A DNA stretch of 64,000 nucleotides, from contig NZ_CP039731.1 in assembly GCF_005155025.1 (NCBI RefSeq), forward strand, positions 4,295,892-4,359,891. The letters are read 5' to 3'. A program made the position numbers and the translations under genes. This stretch comes from Aquitalea aquatilis. Its GTDB lineage: Bacteria; Pseudomonadota; Gammaproteobacteria; Burkholderiales; Chromobacteriaceae. Below the pieces are notes generated by a model. That model was not told where the DNA came from and ran no database searches. It worked only from the letters and a program-made list of their open reading frames with translations. Every line of letters begins with the position of its first letter. Position 1 is the stretch's first letter. Below, piece by piece: positions 50,477 through 58,620 of this stretch.

Positions 50477-50805
50477 CCATGGCCAAGCCTCGTAAACCCG
50501 ACCCGGCCCAGCCGGATCTCATGCAACAAAACCCGGATAGCTCGAAACAAGACGGCGATTCTGCGGAACAAAACCCTGAATCGGCGCAACAGCCGCCGCA
50601 GGAAGCCGCAACTGCAGGCCGCGCTGAAGAGCCGCCGCTGGCACCGGCGCGCGTGCGCATCCTGTCCGATGCCACCTACTGGATCACCATCCCGACCGGT
50701 ACCGAAATCACCCGCCAGTGGTATCGCGGACAGATCGTAGCCAACGACCCGGACGTGATCGCCGAGCTGCAGGCCAACGGCGTGCACCTGGAAACCTTGG
50801 AGTAA
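50473..50805 (+). CDS. Hypothetical protein with disordered N-terminus
   Basis: 110 residues from the ATG at 50473 (ATGA), alternatively 108 from 50479. Residues about 5-55 are Pro/Gln/Ser/Glu-rich and disordered; the folded end VRILSDATYWITIPTGTEIT then QIVANDPDVIAELQANG resembles the FeoA/neck-type short strands seen in phage head proteins. Function unknown. Confidence 0.62.
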   Translation: MTMAKPRKPDPAQPDLMQQNPDSSKQDGDSAEQNPESAQQPPQEAATAGRAEEPPLAPARVRILSDATYWITIPTGTEITRQWYRGQIVANDPDVIAELQANGVHLETLE

Positions 50806-50808
50806 GCC

Positions 50809-51189
50809 ATGGCCTTCACCGATGCGGAAAAGACCGACATCCGGCGCTTCTGTGGCTATCCGGTGTTCGGCGGCCAGCCGGTGCAGGCGTTTGGTCACCG
50901 ATTTTTCACCCAGTACGGCACGCTGGAGTTCCGGCTCAACAACCTTCAGGCGGTCGAGGAAGCGGTGATCCGCACGACCTACCTGGCCAACCTGCAGCAG
51001 CTGGAAACCGACATCGTCGGCACCCGGGTGAATCTGGACACCGACGAGGCGGCCGTATGGAAGCACAACCGGCGCGAGCAGGCCGACCGCGAAGCGCTGT
51101 TCGATAGCTGGCGCCGTAAGCTGTGCGGCTTTCTCGGAGTGTCGCCAGGCCCCGCGCTGGGCGATGGCGGCCTGAGTCTGGTGGTGTGA
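50809..51189 (+). CDS. Putative head-tail connector protein
   Basis: 126 residues, mostly helical: FTDAEKTDIRRFCGYPVFGG and YLANLQQLETDIVGTRVNLD. The position after the capsid and before tail-completion genes is that of head-tail joining proteins. Assignment is by position only. Confidence 0.6.
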   Translation: MAFTDAEKTDIRRFCGYPVFGGQPVQAFGHRFFTQYGTLEFRLNNLQAVEEAVIRTTYLANLQQLETDIVGTRVNLDTDEAAVWKHNRREQADREALFDSWRRKLCGFLGVSPGPALGDGGLSLVV

Positions 51190-51190
51190 T

Positions 51191-51829
51191 ATGGACGGCG
51201 CAACGCTTCAGGCGAAGATCTACAAGGGATACGGGCAGGCGGCAAAACGCATCGGCTTCAGCTACCAGCAGTTCCGGGCGACCTCTGCCAACAACCCGCT
51301 GGCCACGACGGCGCTGCAATCGCTGTACTGCTCGTTCACCACCAAGTTCAGCTACAACCAGCCGAACAAGTACGGGCAGGCCACCTGGCTGGGCCTTTTC
51401 GACGGCACCAACGTGCAGCCGGGCGACTTTCTGACCGGCCACGCGGGCACGTTCTTCGTTGCGGCCATGCAGGACACGCTGCCGATCTACTGCGTGCAGT
51501 GCAATCGCACGATCAGCGTGCTGCGCGTCGGTATGGATAGCGGCGTTGGCCAAGTGGGTTACGGCGGCGATACGACCAGCACCGAGCAGGTGCTGATGTC
51601 AGGCTGGCCGGCGAGCGTGCTGCAGGGCACGAAGGGCGAGCAGAACGAAACCAAGTTGCCGGGTGATGTACGCACGCCCTGGTGGGCGATCCTGATGCCG
51701 GCATGGCCGGGGATAGTGCTGCGCACATCCGACATCATCACGGACGACCTTGGCCGGCACTACATCGTTTCCAGCGCCGAATTGACCGACATGGGCTGGC
51801 GGCTTACCGCCATGCAAGCACAGGTGTGA
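51191..51829 (+). CDS. Putative neck / head-completion protein
   Basis: 212 residues. ATWLGLFDGTNVQPGDFLTG then YIVSSAELTDMGWRLTAMQA is a beta-rich protein common in Mu-like and related myophage head-tail regions. 'Minor head protein' would be equally fair. Starts 1 bp after the previous gene. Confidence 0.6.
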   Translation: MDGATLQAKIYKGYGQAAKRIGFSYQQFRATSANNPLATTALQSLYCSFTTKFSYNQPNKYGQATWLGLFDGTNVQPGDFLTGHAGTFFVAAMQDTLPIYCVQCNRTISVLRVGMDSGVGQVGYGGDTTSTEQVLMSGWPASVLQGTKGEQNETKLPGDVRTPWWAILMPAWPGIVLRTSDIITDDLGRHYIVSSAELTDMGWRLTAMQAQV

Positions 51830-51830
51830 T

Positions 51831-52022
51831 ATGGACGTGAAGAGACTCAAGATCGTGAGCGATGGCACGCCGCACGGCACTCGTGTTTACGATGCGGACG
51901 GGAAACTGATCACGGCCCCCATTACCAGAATCTGCTGGGAGATCACTGCCCCGCATGGTGCGGTTGTTCAGGTCGAGTTCCTTGCCGAGATCGAGGTGAT
52001 CGGCGAGGTGCAAAGTGGCTGA
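51831..52022 (+). CDS. Hypothetical small protein
   Basis: 63 residues, all-beta character: RLKIVSDGTPHGTRVYDADG, then VVQVEFLAEIEVIGEV. Overlaps the next gene by 8 bp. The pattern DG-P-GT-V-DADG-I-V is frequent among short phage proteins of unknown role. Confidence 0.6.
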   Translation: MDVKRLKIVSDGTPHGTRVYDADGKLITAPITRICWEITAPHGAVVQVEFLAEIEVIGEVQSG

Positions 52023-52851
52023 CGTTTCCGATGTGCTCAACGCTCTGGCCGGCCTCGTTGCCGTCGCGGTATATCCAAACGGCACAGCCCAGCCCAGCGC
52101 CTGCGGCGCACCGGTGAAGGTTTACCCAGGCTGGCCGGTACCGAACGTGCTGGAAGCCGACCTGAAGGCCGGAAATGTGCATGTCAGCGTCTACTCGCTC
52201 CCGACCGAGCGGAAAACCAGCCGCCACATCGGGCGGCCGTGGGTGGTGACCAATGCCGGCACGCCGACGCTGACGGCCACCGCCAACCTCAACCAGGTGA
52301 CGTTCGGCGGCACGGTGGCGGTACCGCAGAATCTGTACCTTCTGATCAACGGCAAGGGCTACGCCTACGCCGTGCAGCCGGCTGACACGCTGGCCAGCAT
52401 CGCCACCGCCTTCGCAACGCTGCTGCAGGCCGATTTCCCAGCCGCCAGCAACGCCGGCACCTTGTTGACCATTCCCGGCGCGTACAGCGTGATTGCTCGC
52501 GTCGGCGCGGTAGGCACGGCAATGCGCGAGCTCAAACGGCAGGAAAAGCAGTTCCAGATCACCGTTTGGGCACCCACACCGACGCTAAGGGATGCGGTAG
52601 CAGGCCCGGTCGATGTTGCGCTGGCTGTATCGAGCGATCTGGCGTTCACCGACGGCTCGCACGGCATCCTGCTGTACAGCCACTCCAACCAGACCGACCA
52701 GAACGAGAAAGCCGGGCTATACCGGCGCGACCTGATCTACACGGTCGACTACGCCACCACCCAAACCGCCGCGGCGCCGCAGGTTATCGCCCCGGTACTC
52801 AACGTCATCAACCAGAACAGCGGCCAGACCATCCGCACCATTCAGGAGTAA
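52015..52851 (+). CDS. Phage tail-region protein with repeated-domain insertion
   Basis: 278 residues from a GTG. An insertion at about 80-165 (FGGTVAVPQNLYLLINGKGY then PADTLASIATAFATLL) resembles the beta-alpha modules that occur in sheath and tail proteins. The flanking parts (VKVYPGWPVPNVLEADLKAG; ERKTSRHIGRPW; GLYRRDLIYTVDY) fit a tail-terminator-like or tail-completion protein of myophages. The specific role is not certain. Confidence 0.6.
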   Translation: MADVSDVLNALAGLVAVAVYPNGTAQPSACGAPVKVYPGWPVPNVLEADLKAGNVHVSVYSLPTERKTSRHIGRPWVVTNAGTPTLTATANLNQVTFGGTVAVPQNLYLLINGKGYAYAVQPADTLASIATAFATLLQADFPAASNAGTLLTIPGAYSVIARVGAVGTAMRELKRQEKQFQITVWAPTPTLRDAVAGPVDVALAVSSDLAFTDGSHGILLYSHSNQTDQNEKAGLYRRDLIYTVDYATTQTAAAPQVIAPVLNVINQNSGQTIRTIQE

Positions 52852-52854
52852 CCC

Positions 52855-53007
52855 ATGGCAGACAAACAACCCGATGGCGCCATCAAGCTGGTGGTGAAGC
52901 ACGCCTTTGCCGACTACCAGGTTGGCGACCAGATCACCGACCCGGCCGAGGTTCAGAAGATCCTGACCGGCGAGACCGCTGTCTACGTGCTGAAAACCGC
53001 TGCGTAA
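52855..53007 (+). CDS. Hypothetical 50-residue protein
   Basis: Begins MADKQPDGAIKLVVKHAFAD, then YQVGDQITDPAEVQKIL. It lies 3 bp after the preceding gene, and a terminator follows. Similar 'Y-x-GDxI' short proteins precede tail-sheath genes in other phages. Confidence 0.62.
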   Translation: MADKQPDGAIKLVVKHAFADYQVGDQITDPAEVQKILTGETAVYVLKTAA

Positions 53008-53027
53008 CCCGTAACCATCACCCCGTG

Positions 53028-53058
53028 AACCCGCCTCTGTGGCGGGTTTTTTCATTTG
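53028..53058 (+). terminator. Intrinsic terminator before the sheath gene
   Basis: 8-bp stem AACCCGCC/GGCGGGTT with a 5-nt loop, then TTTTCATTT. It ends 11 bp before the tail-sheath ATG. Confidence 0.88.
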
Positions 53059-53068
53059 GAGGACAGCC

Positions 53069-54631
53069 ATGCCCATTTACCCGGCAGGCAGTTTGAACAC
53101 GGCGGCGTTGACCGCTCCGGACCTGTACGTCCAGATCGTCCCGCCCAAAACCCGCTACATCAACGGTGTGGCCACTGACATCCTGGGTATCGTGGGCGTG
53201 GCCTCTTGGGGCGCAGTCAACTCCCCGATGCTGATTGGCGGCCCCGGCGACGCATCTCAGAAGATCGGCACCCAGCAGGTGCGCAAGTACGACCTGGCTT
53301 CCGCTGTCGCCCTTTCCATCCAGTTGGGCGCATCGAACATCCGTGCTGTGCGCGTGACCGATGGCACTGACGTTGCGGCTACGTCTACCCTGAAGGACAC
53401 CGCCGCCGCCACTGGCATGACACTGACGGCCTATTACACCGGCACGCTGGGTAACTCCCTGTCGGCCGTGCTGACAGCCGGCACTGCTAACGGCTCGTGG
53501 AAACTGACGGTTACCCTGCCTGGCGTGGCTCCCGAGGTGTTCGACAACATCACCGGCAGTGGCCTGGCGCTCTGGCAAGCCATTGTCAGCGCAGTGAACA
53601 ACGGCCAGTCCGGCATTCGTGGACCTTCTCAGCTGGTTGTTGCCACTGTCGGTGCCTCCAGCGTGGCGCCGCAGCAAACCAGCGGCTCCCAGACCGCCAC
53701 CTTCACGAGTGGCACCGATGGCGCTACTACGATTACTGACGCGACCCTGGTGGGCGTGGATGGCGTGGTGGCTTCGGCCCGCAAGGGCATGTACGCCCTG
53801 CGAGGCACTGGCTGCCAGACCGCCAACCTTGTCGACCTGACCGACTCGACGCAATGGCCAACCATGCTGACCTTCGGCCAGTCTGAAGGCGTCTATGTGG
53901 TGACACAAGGCCCGGCTGGCGCGAGTTACGCGACGGTTTCCACCTCGCTGAACACGGCCGGTTGCGACGGCTACGGCCTCAAGGTGCTGGTGGGCGACTG
54001 GGTGTATTGGTACGACCAGGTGAATGGCCAGAGCCGCATGATGGCCCCGGCAACGTTCTCTGCTGCGGAAATCGCCGCACTGGCACCGCATCAGTCCCCG
54101 CTCAACAAGCCGCTCCGTAATGCCGTTTCGACCCAGCGTGTCATGGCGCAGCAGGCATACAGCCAAGCCGAAATCGGCGCGATCAACACCGCACGGCTGG
54201 ATGTCATCACCAACCCGTGCCCGGGCGGCAACTACTACGGCCACCGCTCCGGCCTAAACTGCTCCAGCAACCCGACCCAAAACGGCGACAACTACACGCG
54301 GATGACCAACTTCATCTCGCTGACGTTGGCTTCCTCGTTTGGCGGGGTGGTTGGCCAGAACCAGACCACAGACCTGCGCCGCCAGACCAAATCGACCATG
54401 GAGAGCTTCCTCCAGACGCTGGTCGATCAGGGCATGATCGGCGACCCGAACGGTGGCCCGGCTTTCTCGGTGCAGATCGACAAGACGAACAACCCGGACA
54501 GCCGCGTGGCGCTGGGCTACATGCAGGCCGATGTGCAGGTCAAGTACCTGTCCGTGGTGCGCTACTTCCTGATCAACCTGGAAGGTGGCCAGTCTGTGAC
54601 CGTCAACGTCTCCAACAACCCGCGCTCGTAA
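53069..54631 (+). CDS. Contractile tail sheath protein
   Basis: 520 residues from the ATG at 53069 with GGAGGAC upstream. Sheath signatures: VPPKTRYINGVATDILGIVG near the start and, in the C-terminal domain, ITNPCPGGNYYGHRSGLN, NYTRMTNFISLTLASSFGGV and LQTLVDQGMIGDPNG. It wraps the tail tube and contracts during infection, proving a myovirus-type tail. The extra beta-rich part in the middle (about 95-250) is a common insertion. Confidence 0.93.
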   Translation: MPIYPAGSLNTAALTAPDLYVQIVPPKTRYINGVATDILGIVGVASWGAVNSPMLIGGPGDASQKIGTQQVRKYDLASAVALSIQLGASNIRAVRVTDGTDVAATSTLKDTAAATGMTLTAYYTGTLGNSLSAVLTAGTANGSWKLTVTLPGVAPEVFDNITGSGLALWQAIVSAVNNGQSGIRGPSQLVVATVGASSVAPQQTSGSQTATFTSGTDGATTITDATLVGVDGVVASARKGMYALRGTGCQTANLVDLTDSTQWPTMLTFGQSEGVYVVTQGPAGASYATVSTSLNTAGCDGYGLKVLVGDWVYWYDQVNGQSRMMAPATFSAAEIAALAPHQSPLNKPLRNAVSTQRVMAQQAYSQAEIGAINTARLDVITNPCPGGNYYGHRSGLNCSSNPTQNGDNYTRMTNFISLTLASSFGGVVGQNQTTDLRRQTKSTMESFLQTLVDQGMIGDPNGGPAFSVQIDKTNNPDSRVALGYMQADVQVKYLSVVRYFLINLEGGQSVTVNVSNNPRS

Positions 54632-54649
54632 GCGCTGAACTCAACAACA

Positions 54650-54679
54650 AGCCCCTCCCTGCGAGGGGCTTTCTCTTTG
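54650..54679 (+). terminator. Intrinsic terminator after the sheath gene
   Basis: 8-bp stem AGCCCCTC/GAGGGGCT with a 5-nt loop, followed by TTCTCTTT, 18 bp after the sheath stop. Confidence 0.85.
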
Positions 54680-54689
54680 GGAGAAACGC

Positions 54690-55118
54690 ATGCTTGGTGG
54701 ATACAACACCGGCAAGGACGTGGCGCTGGACATCAACGGCCCCTACGGCCCGATCCGTATCAGCAAGATCATGTCCTTCGATTCCAAGCCGAAAACGACC
54801 AGCACGGAACTCACCCCGCTCAACGGCCAGACCGACGAGCTGCTGGTGCCGAAGGGCTGGACCGGCTCGTTCGAGGTGGAGCGCACCGACGCCACCCTGG
54901 ACAAGTACTGGGCCAAGTTCGAAGACGACTACTACAACGGCGTCCCGCAGCCTGCCGCGACCATTACCGAGACCATCAGCGAAACCGACGGCAGCACGAC
55001 CACTTTCCGTTACGTGAACGTGATCCTGAAGCTGGAAGACGCCGGTAAGAAGGAAGGCGACAAGACCATCCGCCAGTCCGTGTCCTTCACTGCTCGCCGG
55101 CGCGTGCTGGTCAGCTAA
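54690..55118 (+). CDS. Tail tube protein
   Basis: 142 residues directly after the sheath gene. Beta-rich, with LDINGPYGPIRISKIMSFDS, PKGWTGSFEVERTDATLDKY and ISETDGSTTTFRYVNVILKL, matching short tail tube proteins of contractile phages. It forms the inner tube through which DNA passes. Confidence 0.87.
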   Translation: MLGGYNTGKDVALDINGPYGPIRISKIMSFDSKPKTTSTELTPLNGQTDELLVPKGWTGSFEVERTDATLDKYWAKFEDDYYNGVPQPAATITETISETDGSTTTFRYVNVILKLEDAGKKEGDKTIRQSVSFTARRRVLVS

Positions 55119-55126
55119 CCCCCTTT

Positions 55127-55176
55127 GGCGTGGCAGCCCGGCAGGGTGTGGGATTTCGTCACCCCACGGCCACGCC
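55127..55176 (+). other. Two-part hairpin between tube and chaperone genes
   Basis: Outer stem GGCGTGGC (55127-55134) with GCCACGCC (55169-55176); inner stem GTGGG (55148-55152) with CCCAC (55063-55067 shifted by 100: 55163-55167). No T tract. It occupies most of the 90-bp gap ahead of the tail-chaperone gene and may set the level of its mRNA. Confidence 0.5.
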
Positions 55177-55208
55177 TACCTGACGACTCATGACGAGAGG
55201 ACAAAGCA

Positions 55209-55607
55209 ATGACCAAAATGACCGTACACGAAGAAGCAAATACCGAAGTCCGCGAAAAGGCCAAGCCCAAGTTCGAAAGCGTGACCGACAGCCTCGGCCG
55301 CGTCATTCAGTTGCGTGAACTGGATCCGCTGCAGCAGGCCCGGCTGGTGATGGCTGTGGGTGGAGAGAACGCCGCCAACCAGGTCTACATGAACAGCTTC
55401 GCCATTCCAGCGGCCATGGTGGCTCACATCGACGAAGACTTCTTCGGCTTTCCGGCCAACGTCCGCCAAGTTGAGGACATGTTGAAGCAGCTTGGTAGCG
55501 AAGGGATGGCGGCAATCAACCTGCACCTGCTGCAGAAGTACGAAGCAGCCAAAAAAGAAATCGAACAGGCCGCACAGGATGCTGAACGGGCCGCCGCAAA
55601 AAACTAG
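55209..55607 (+). CDS. Tail assembly chaperone, short (G-like) product
   Basis: 132 residues. SLGRVIQLRELDPLQQARLV and FFGFPANVRQVEDMLKQLGS give the helical domain typical of phage tail assembly chaperones encoded between tail tube and tape measure. The 0-frame stop at 55605 follows a slippery A AAA AAC at once, and a second frame extends the protein (see next entries). It keeps the tape measure soluble during tail assembly. Confidence 0.85.
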   Translation: MTKMTVHEEANTEVREKAKPKFESVTDSLGRVIQLRELDPLQQARLVMAVGGENAANQVYMNSFAIPAAMVAHIDEDFFGFPANVRQVEDMLKQLGSEGMAAINLHLLQKYEAAKKEIEQAAQDAERAAAKN

Positions 55608-55658
55608 CGCAGAACCCCGATTTTCGTAGCCGCTGCTGGCTTCTGAAAAACGGGGTTC
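55598..55658 (+). promoter_or_regulatory. Programmed -1 frameshift signal
   Basis: Slippery heptamer A AAA AAC at 55598-55604, in register with the 0-frame codons GCA AAA AAC. A 7-nt spacer contains the 0-frame stop TAG. It is followed by an 8-bp perfect stem GAACCCCG (55612-55619) with CGGGGTTC (55651-55658) around a 31-nt loop that itself can pair (AGCC/GGCT). This is the standard layout of a -1 frameshift site. Confidence 0.85.
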
Positions 55659-55795
55659 CGTTCGACAGAGTATTTGATGTTGACCGGCTGATGCCGCATG
55701 AGAGGACCGCGATGCATGTGACCTTCGCGGAATTCGAAGGCAATGTATTCGATTGGTCGTCGATGAAATTCAAGGAGCGCAAGGATGGAGTTTAA
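55604..55795 (+). CDS. Tail assembly chaperone extension (T-like) in -1 frame
   Basis: The -1 frame entered at 55604 stays open for 63 codons to TAA at 55793-55795. It reads LAQNPDFRSRCWLLKNGVPF, then DRVFDVDRLMPHERTAMHVT and EFEGNVFDW, which is well-formed protein without an early start codon or ribosome site. The fusion product would be about 195 residues. The spacing of this extension ahead of the tape measure gene fits the lambda gpG-gpGT arrangement. The last codons overlap the next gene's start at 55785. Confidence 0.85.
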   Translation, partial: LAQNPDFRSRCWLLKNGVPFDRVFDVDRLMPHERTAMHVTFAEFEGNVFDWSSMKFKERKDGV

Positions 55796-56276
55796 AAGTC
55801 TAGGAGACTTGGCTCTCCATCTTGCATCCCTGCCGGCCGTTCAGGTTCATGAGCTTCAAACAGGGCTCGAACGTTGCGCAGTGAAGATCGAGAAAACAGC
55901 CAAGGACGAGATCGGCCATTACCAGGGTGCCGTGGGGCCTTTCCAGTCCTGGGCAGAACTGGCCGAATCGACCGAGGAGGAGAAGGCCAGGCTTGGCTAC
56001 CCGGCCGACGCTCCGCTTGAGCGCACCCGCGCAATGGCCAATGAGATCAAGCACGAGGTGAACGGGCTGGAGGCGGTGATAGGCGCGACCGATACGCCTG
56101 CTGGCAGGATCCTGGTGTATCACGAGTTCGGCACGGAGAAGATGCCACCGCGTCCGGTGCTGGGTCCGGCCGCTTTCCGAAACAAGGAATTTATTCTGCG
56201 AACGATTGGGCGAGCGACGGTGTTAGGTCTGATTGGTGGAGAACGGATTCACCCAGCGCTGGGTTACGACCAGTAA
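55785..56276 (+). CDS. Putative tail completion protein (HK97 gp10-like)
   Basis: 163 residues: LQTGLERCAVKIEKTAKDEI then VYHEFGTEKMPPRPVLGPAA and a C-terminal helix, the pattern 'YHEFG....PPRP.LGPA' of virion morphogenesis or tail-completion proteins. Overlaps the end of the frameshift product by 11 bp. Confidence 0.78.
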   Translation: MEFKSLGDLALHLASLPAVQVHELQTGLERCAVKIEKTAKDEIGHYQGAVGPFQSWAELAESTEEEKARLGYPADAPLERTRAMANEIKHEVNGLEAVIGATDTPAGRILVYHEFGTEKMPPRPVLGPAAFRNKEFILRTIGRATVLGLIGGERIHPALGYDQ

Positions 56277-56284
56277 GGCTAGCT

Positions 56285-56449
56285 TTACCAGTAGTAGTGA
56301 AGCCAGACCCCGAATGCAATGAAGCCTGCCCCCACCAAAAGCGCGAATCTATTTGCCGTTGTTTCGCCCGCGCCGTGTTTCTTGGCTATCTGAATTGCAT
56401 TACCGGTTGAGGCGAGCGCTACGAAGATATAGAGAATCCATCCGGTCAT
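56285..56449 (-). CDS. Small two-helix membrane protein, antisense in the tail operon
   Basis: 54 residues from the ATG at 56449, GGGTGA 7 nt upstream. Two hydrophobic helices (GWILYIFVALASTGNAIQIA and FALLVGAGFIAFGVWLHYYW) are joined by a charged loop. It is the second of two genes facing against the tail genes. No family recognised. Confidence 0.66.
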   Translation of the reverse strand: MTGWILYIFVALASTGNAIQIAKKHGAGETTANRFALLVGAGFIAFGVWLHYYW

Positions 56450-56456
56450 ATTGGAA

Positions 56457-56696
56457 TCACCCAGCGATTGCTGCTTTGAGCACGTAGTAGAGCATCATCA
56501 GGACGCCGCCCAATAATGGCAACGCTACGGCCATGAACGCCAAGAATAACAAGGCCCCGCAGAACAAATACCAAAGCTGACCGATGGTCGGCTTTTTTAT
56601 TGGCGTCACATCAATCACGTTCGGTCCGAATTCATCGTCGTAAGCCGGCCGTGGATCCGACCAGTAGTGCATCTTGAAGCGCGGCATGCCTCGCAT
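56457..56696 (-). CDS. Small membrane protein, antisense in the tail operon
   Basis: 79 residues from the ATG at 56696, chosen because GGGAGG lies 5 nt upstream; upstream ATGs at 56720 and 56714 lack a site. A soluble acidic N-terminal part (about 1-35) precedes two hydrophobic helices (LWYLFCGALLFLAFMAVALP; LLGGVLMMLYYVLKAA). With the 54-residue gene 7 bp downstream it forms a two-gene unit on the opposite strand to all neighbours. Confidence 0.66.
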   Translation of the reverse strand: MRGMPRFKMHYWSDPRPAYDDEFGPNVIDVTPIKKPTIGQLWYLFCGALLFLAFMAVALPLLGGVLMMLYYVLKAAIAG

Positions 56697-56732
56697 GACA
56701 GCCTCCCAATTCATTGACATTTGGATATTAGC

Positions 56733-58619
56733 ATGTTCGAAGCCTACTCCGTCGCAATCAAGCTATCGCTGATCAACAACGTCAGCAGCGGCCTACTGGC
56801 AATCACCAAAAACCTGCAATCGGCCCATATCAGCGCTGGAGAGCTGGAAAAACGGCTGCAATCCATCGGCAAACAGGCCGCACTGGGCGGCATCATGTTC
56901 GGCGGTGGCCTGGCCATCGCCTCGATGTTCAAAGGCCCGATCGATAAGGCCATCGAATACCAGCGCGAGGTTGCCAAGTTGCGCCAAATGGGCCTTGGTG
57001 ACGCCCAAATTGCAGACGCGCAGAAGTTCGTCCAGGCAAACAAGATCATCGGCAGCTCGGTGCTCGAGCGAATGAAGCTCTTCACTGATGCTCAGGGCGC
57101 CTTCCGTGAGTCCGGCATGAGTGGCGCGCATGCGCTGGAAGCCGCCAAGGTGATGGCGCCCATTCTGACCAGCTACCAAGTGGCTACGCGCACACTGGAC
57201 GGTGAGAAGAAATCTGCCGCCGAGCACGGCATGATGTCGCTCAACCGGCTGGTCGAACAGATGGGCGGTCTGAACGATCCGAGACGCGCGGCGCAAATCG
57301 TAGACGCTGCATTCAAGTCGGTGGCAGCATCCGGCCGCATGATCACCCCGGACCAGCTACGCCAGTTCCGCAGCTATGGCGGCACGGCCGTGGCGAACTA
57401 CAAGGACCTTTCGGTGTTTGCCGGCCTTGAGCCGATCATCGGCGAACTGAAGGGCAGCACCACAGGCATGGGGCTGCGAACCGCATATGGTCGCCTGCAG
57501 GGACTGATCAAGCCACCGAACCAGCTTCTACACGAGGCCATCCGGCTAGGAATCTGGGATCAGAATCAGGTCGTATTCAACTCGCAAGGCGGCATCAAGC
57601 GACTAAAAGGTAATCCGCTGAAAAGTGGCTATGCCGACTTGATGAACTCCGACCCGGTGGCCTTCGCTGAAAAGATGATGGAGGTCTATCGATCAAAGGG
57701 GATCGTCAACCAGGCGGACATATCGCGCGAGAACACGCTTCTCTTCGGCACCAATGGTTCCAAGATCTACGACCTGATCATGCGGCAAATGCCGGTTTTG
57801 AAGCGGTCAGAGAACGCATTCCTGGCGGCCCATGGCATCAATCAGACCAACAAGGAAAACGCGAACTCGCCGATGATGCAGATCGAGCGCTTCCATAAGG
57901 CTCTCGACGATCTTGGCTTGGCTGTCGGCAAAAATGTTCTGCCGGTCTTCATCCCCATGATTCACGACCTGACGGACATGGCCGTAGAGTTGGGCAAGTA
58001 CCCGCGCCTTATTAAGGGGGTGACCCTCTCTCTGATTGGGCTCTCCAGCTTTCTGATGGCCGGTGGATTGATAAACGGAATTGCAGCGGCCGGCAAAGCT
58101 TTTGGGCTGCTCTATACGACCATGGGCGGCCTGCCTGCGGCTGCGGCGGGGGCAAGGCTGGGCTTTACGGCCCTTGGCGTCGTCCTTAACTCCTCAGTCA
58201 CCCAGATCGGCTTGGTGAAGGGAGCGTTTGCGGCCTTTGCCGCCTATCAATTCGGCCATATGGTCGGCACATGGCTGAACGACAACGTCCTCAGCCCGCT
58301 GATTTCGTTCTTCACGAATGGTAAGTCGCTAACCCTGGGGGGCTGGGCCTACAACACGTTCCACGGCGATGACTCCGACAAACTCGGTCCGATGCGCTAT
58401 GACATCAAAAACGGCCATGCCGTGCCGGTGCCCCCGAAGCAACCGGTCGTTGTGACCATCAACCAGCCGATAAACCTGGATGGCAAAAAGATCGCCCAAA
58501 ACACCACGATGCACCAGGCGCGCGAAGCCAGCATGCCATTAACCGGCATGCGCGGCTTTGATGCCCTGAGCCAGGTCATTCTGCCAACGACGCCAAGCAG
58601 CATGTATCCAAGGGGGTGA
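56733..58619 (+). CDS. Tail tape measure protein
   Basis: 628 residues from the ATG at 56733; no clear Shine-Dalgarno. N-terminal helical segment with small Gly/Ala-rich hydrophobic stretch (GGIMFGGGLAIASMFKGPID), a long helical middle, and two hydrophobic regions at about 425-445 and 465-510 (LIGLSSFLMAGGLINGIAAA). It spans the tail lumen and sets tail length. At 628 residues the tail should be short for a myophage. Position after chaperones and before the LysM protein agrees. Confidence 0.87.
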   Translation: MFEAYSVAIKLSLINNVSSGLLAITKNLQSAHISAGELEKRLQSIGKQAALGGIMFGGGLAIASMFKGPIDKAIEYQREVAKLRQMGLGDAQIADAQKFVQANKIIGSSVLERMKLFTDAQGAFRESGMSGAHALEAAKVMAPILTSYQVATRTLDGEKKSAAEHGMMSLNRLVEQMGGLNDPRRAAQIVDAAFKSVAASGRMITPDQLRQFRSYGGTAVANYKDLSVFAGLEPIIGELKGSTTGMGLRTAYGRLQGLIKPPNQLLHEAIRLGIWDQNQVVFNSQGGIKRLKGNPLKSGYADLMNSDPVAFAEKMMEVYRSKGIVNQADISRENTLLFGTNGSKIYDLIMRQMPVLKRSENAFLAAHGINQTNKENANSPMMQIERFHKALDDLGLAVGKNVLPVFIPMIHDLTDMAVELGKYPRLIKGVTLSLIGLSSFLMAGGLINGIAAAGKAFGLLYTTMGGLPAAAAGARLGFTALGVVLNSSVTQIGLVKGAFAAFAAYQFGHMVGTWLNDNVLSPLISFFTNGKSLTLGGWAYNTFHGDDSDKLGPMRYDIKNGHAVPVPPKQPVVVTINQPINLDGKKIAQNTTMHQAREASMPLTGMRGFDALSQVILPTTPSSMYPRG

Positions 58620-58620
58620 T

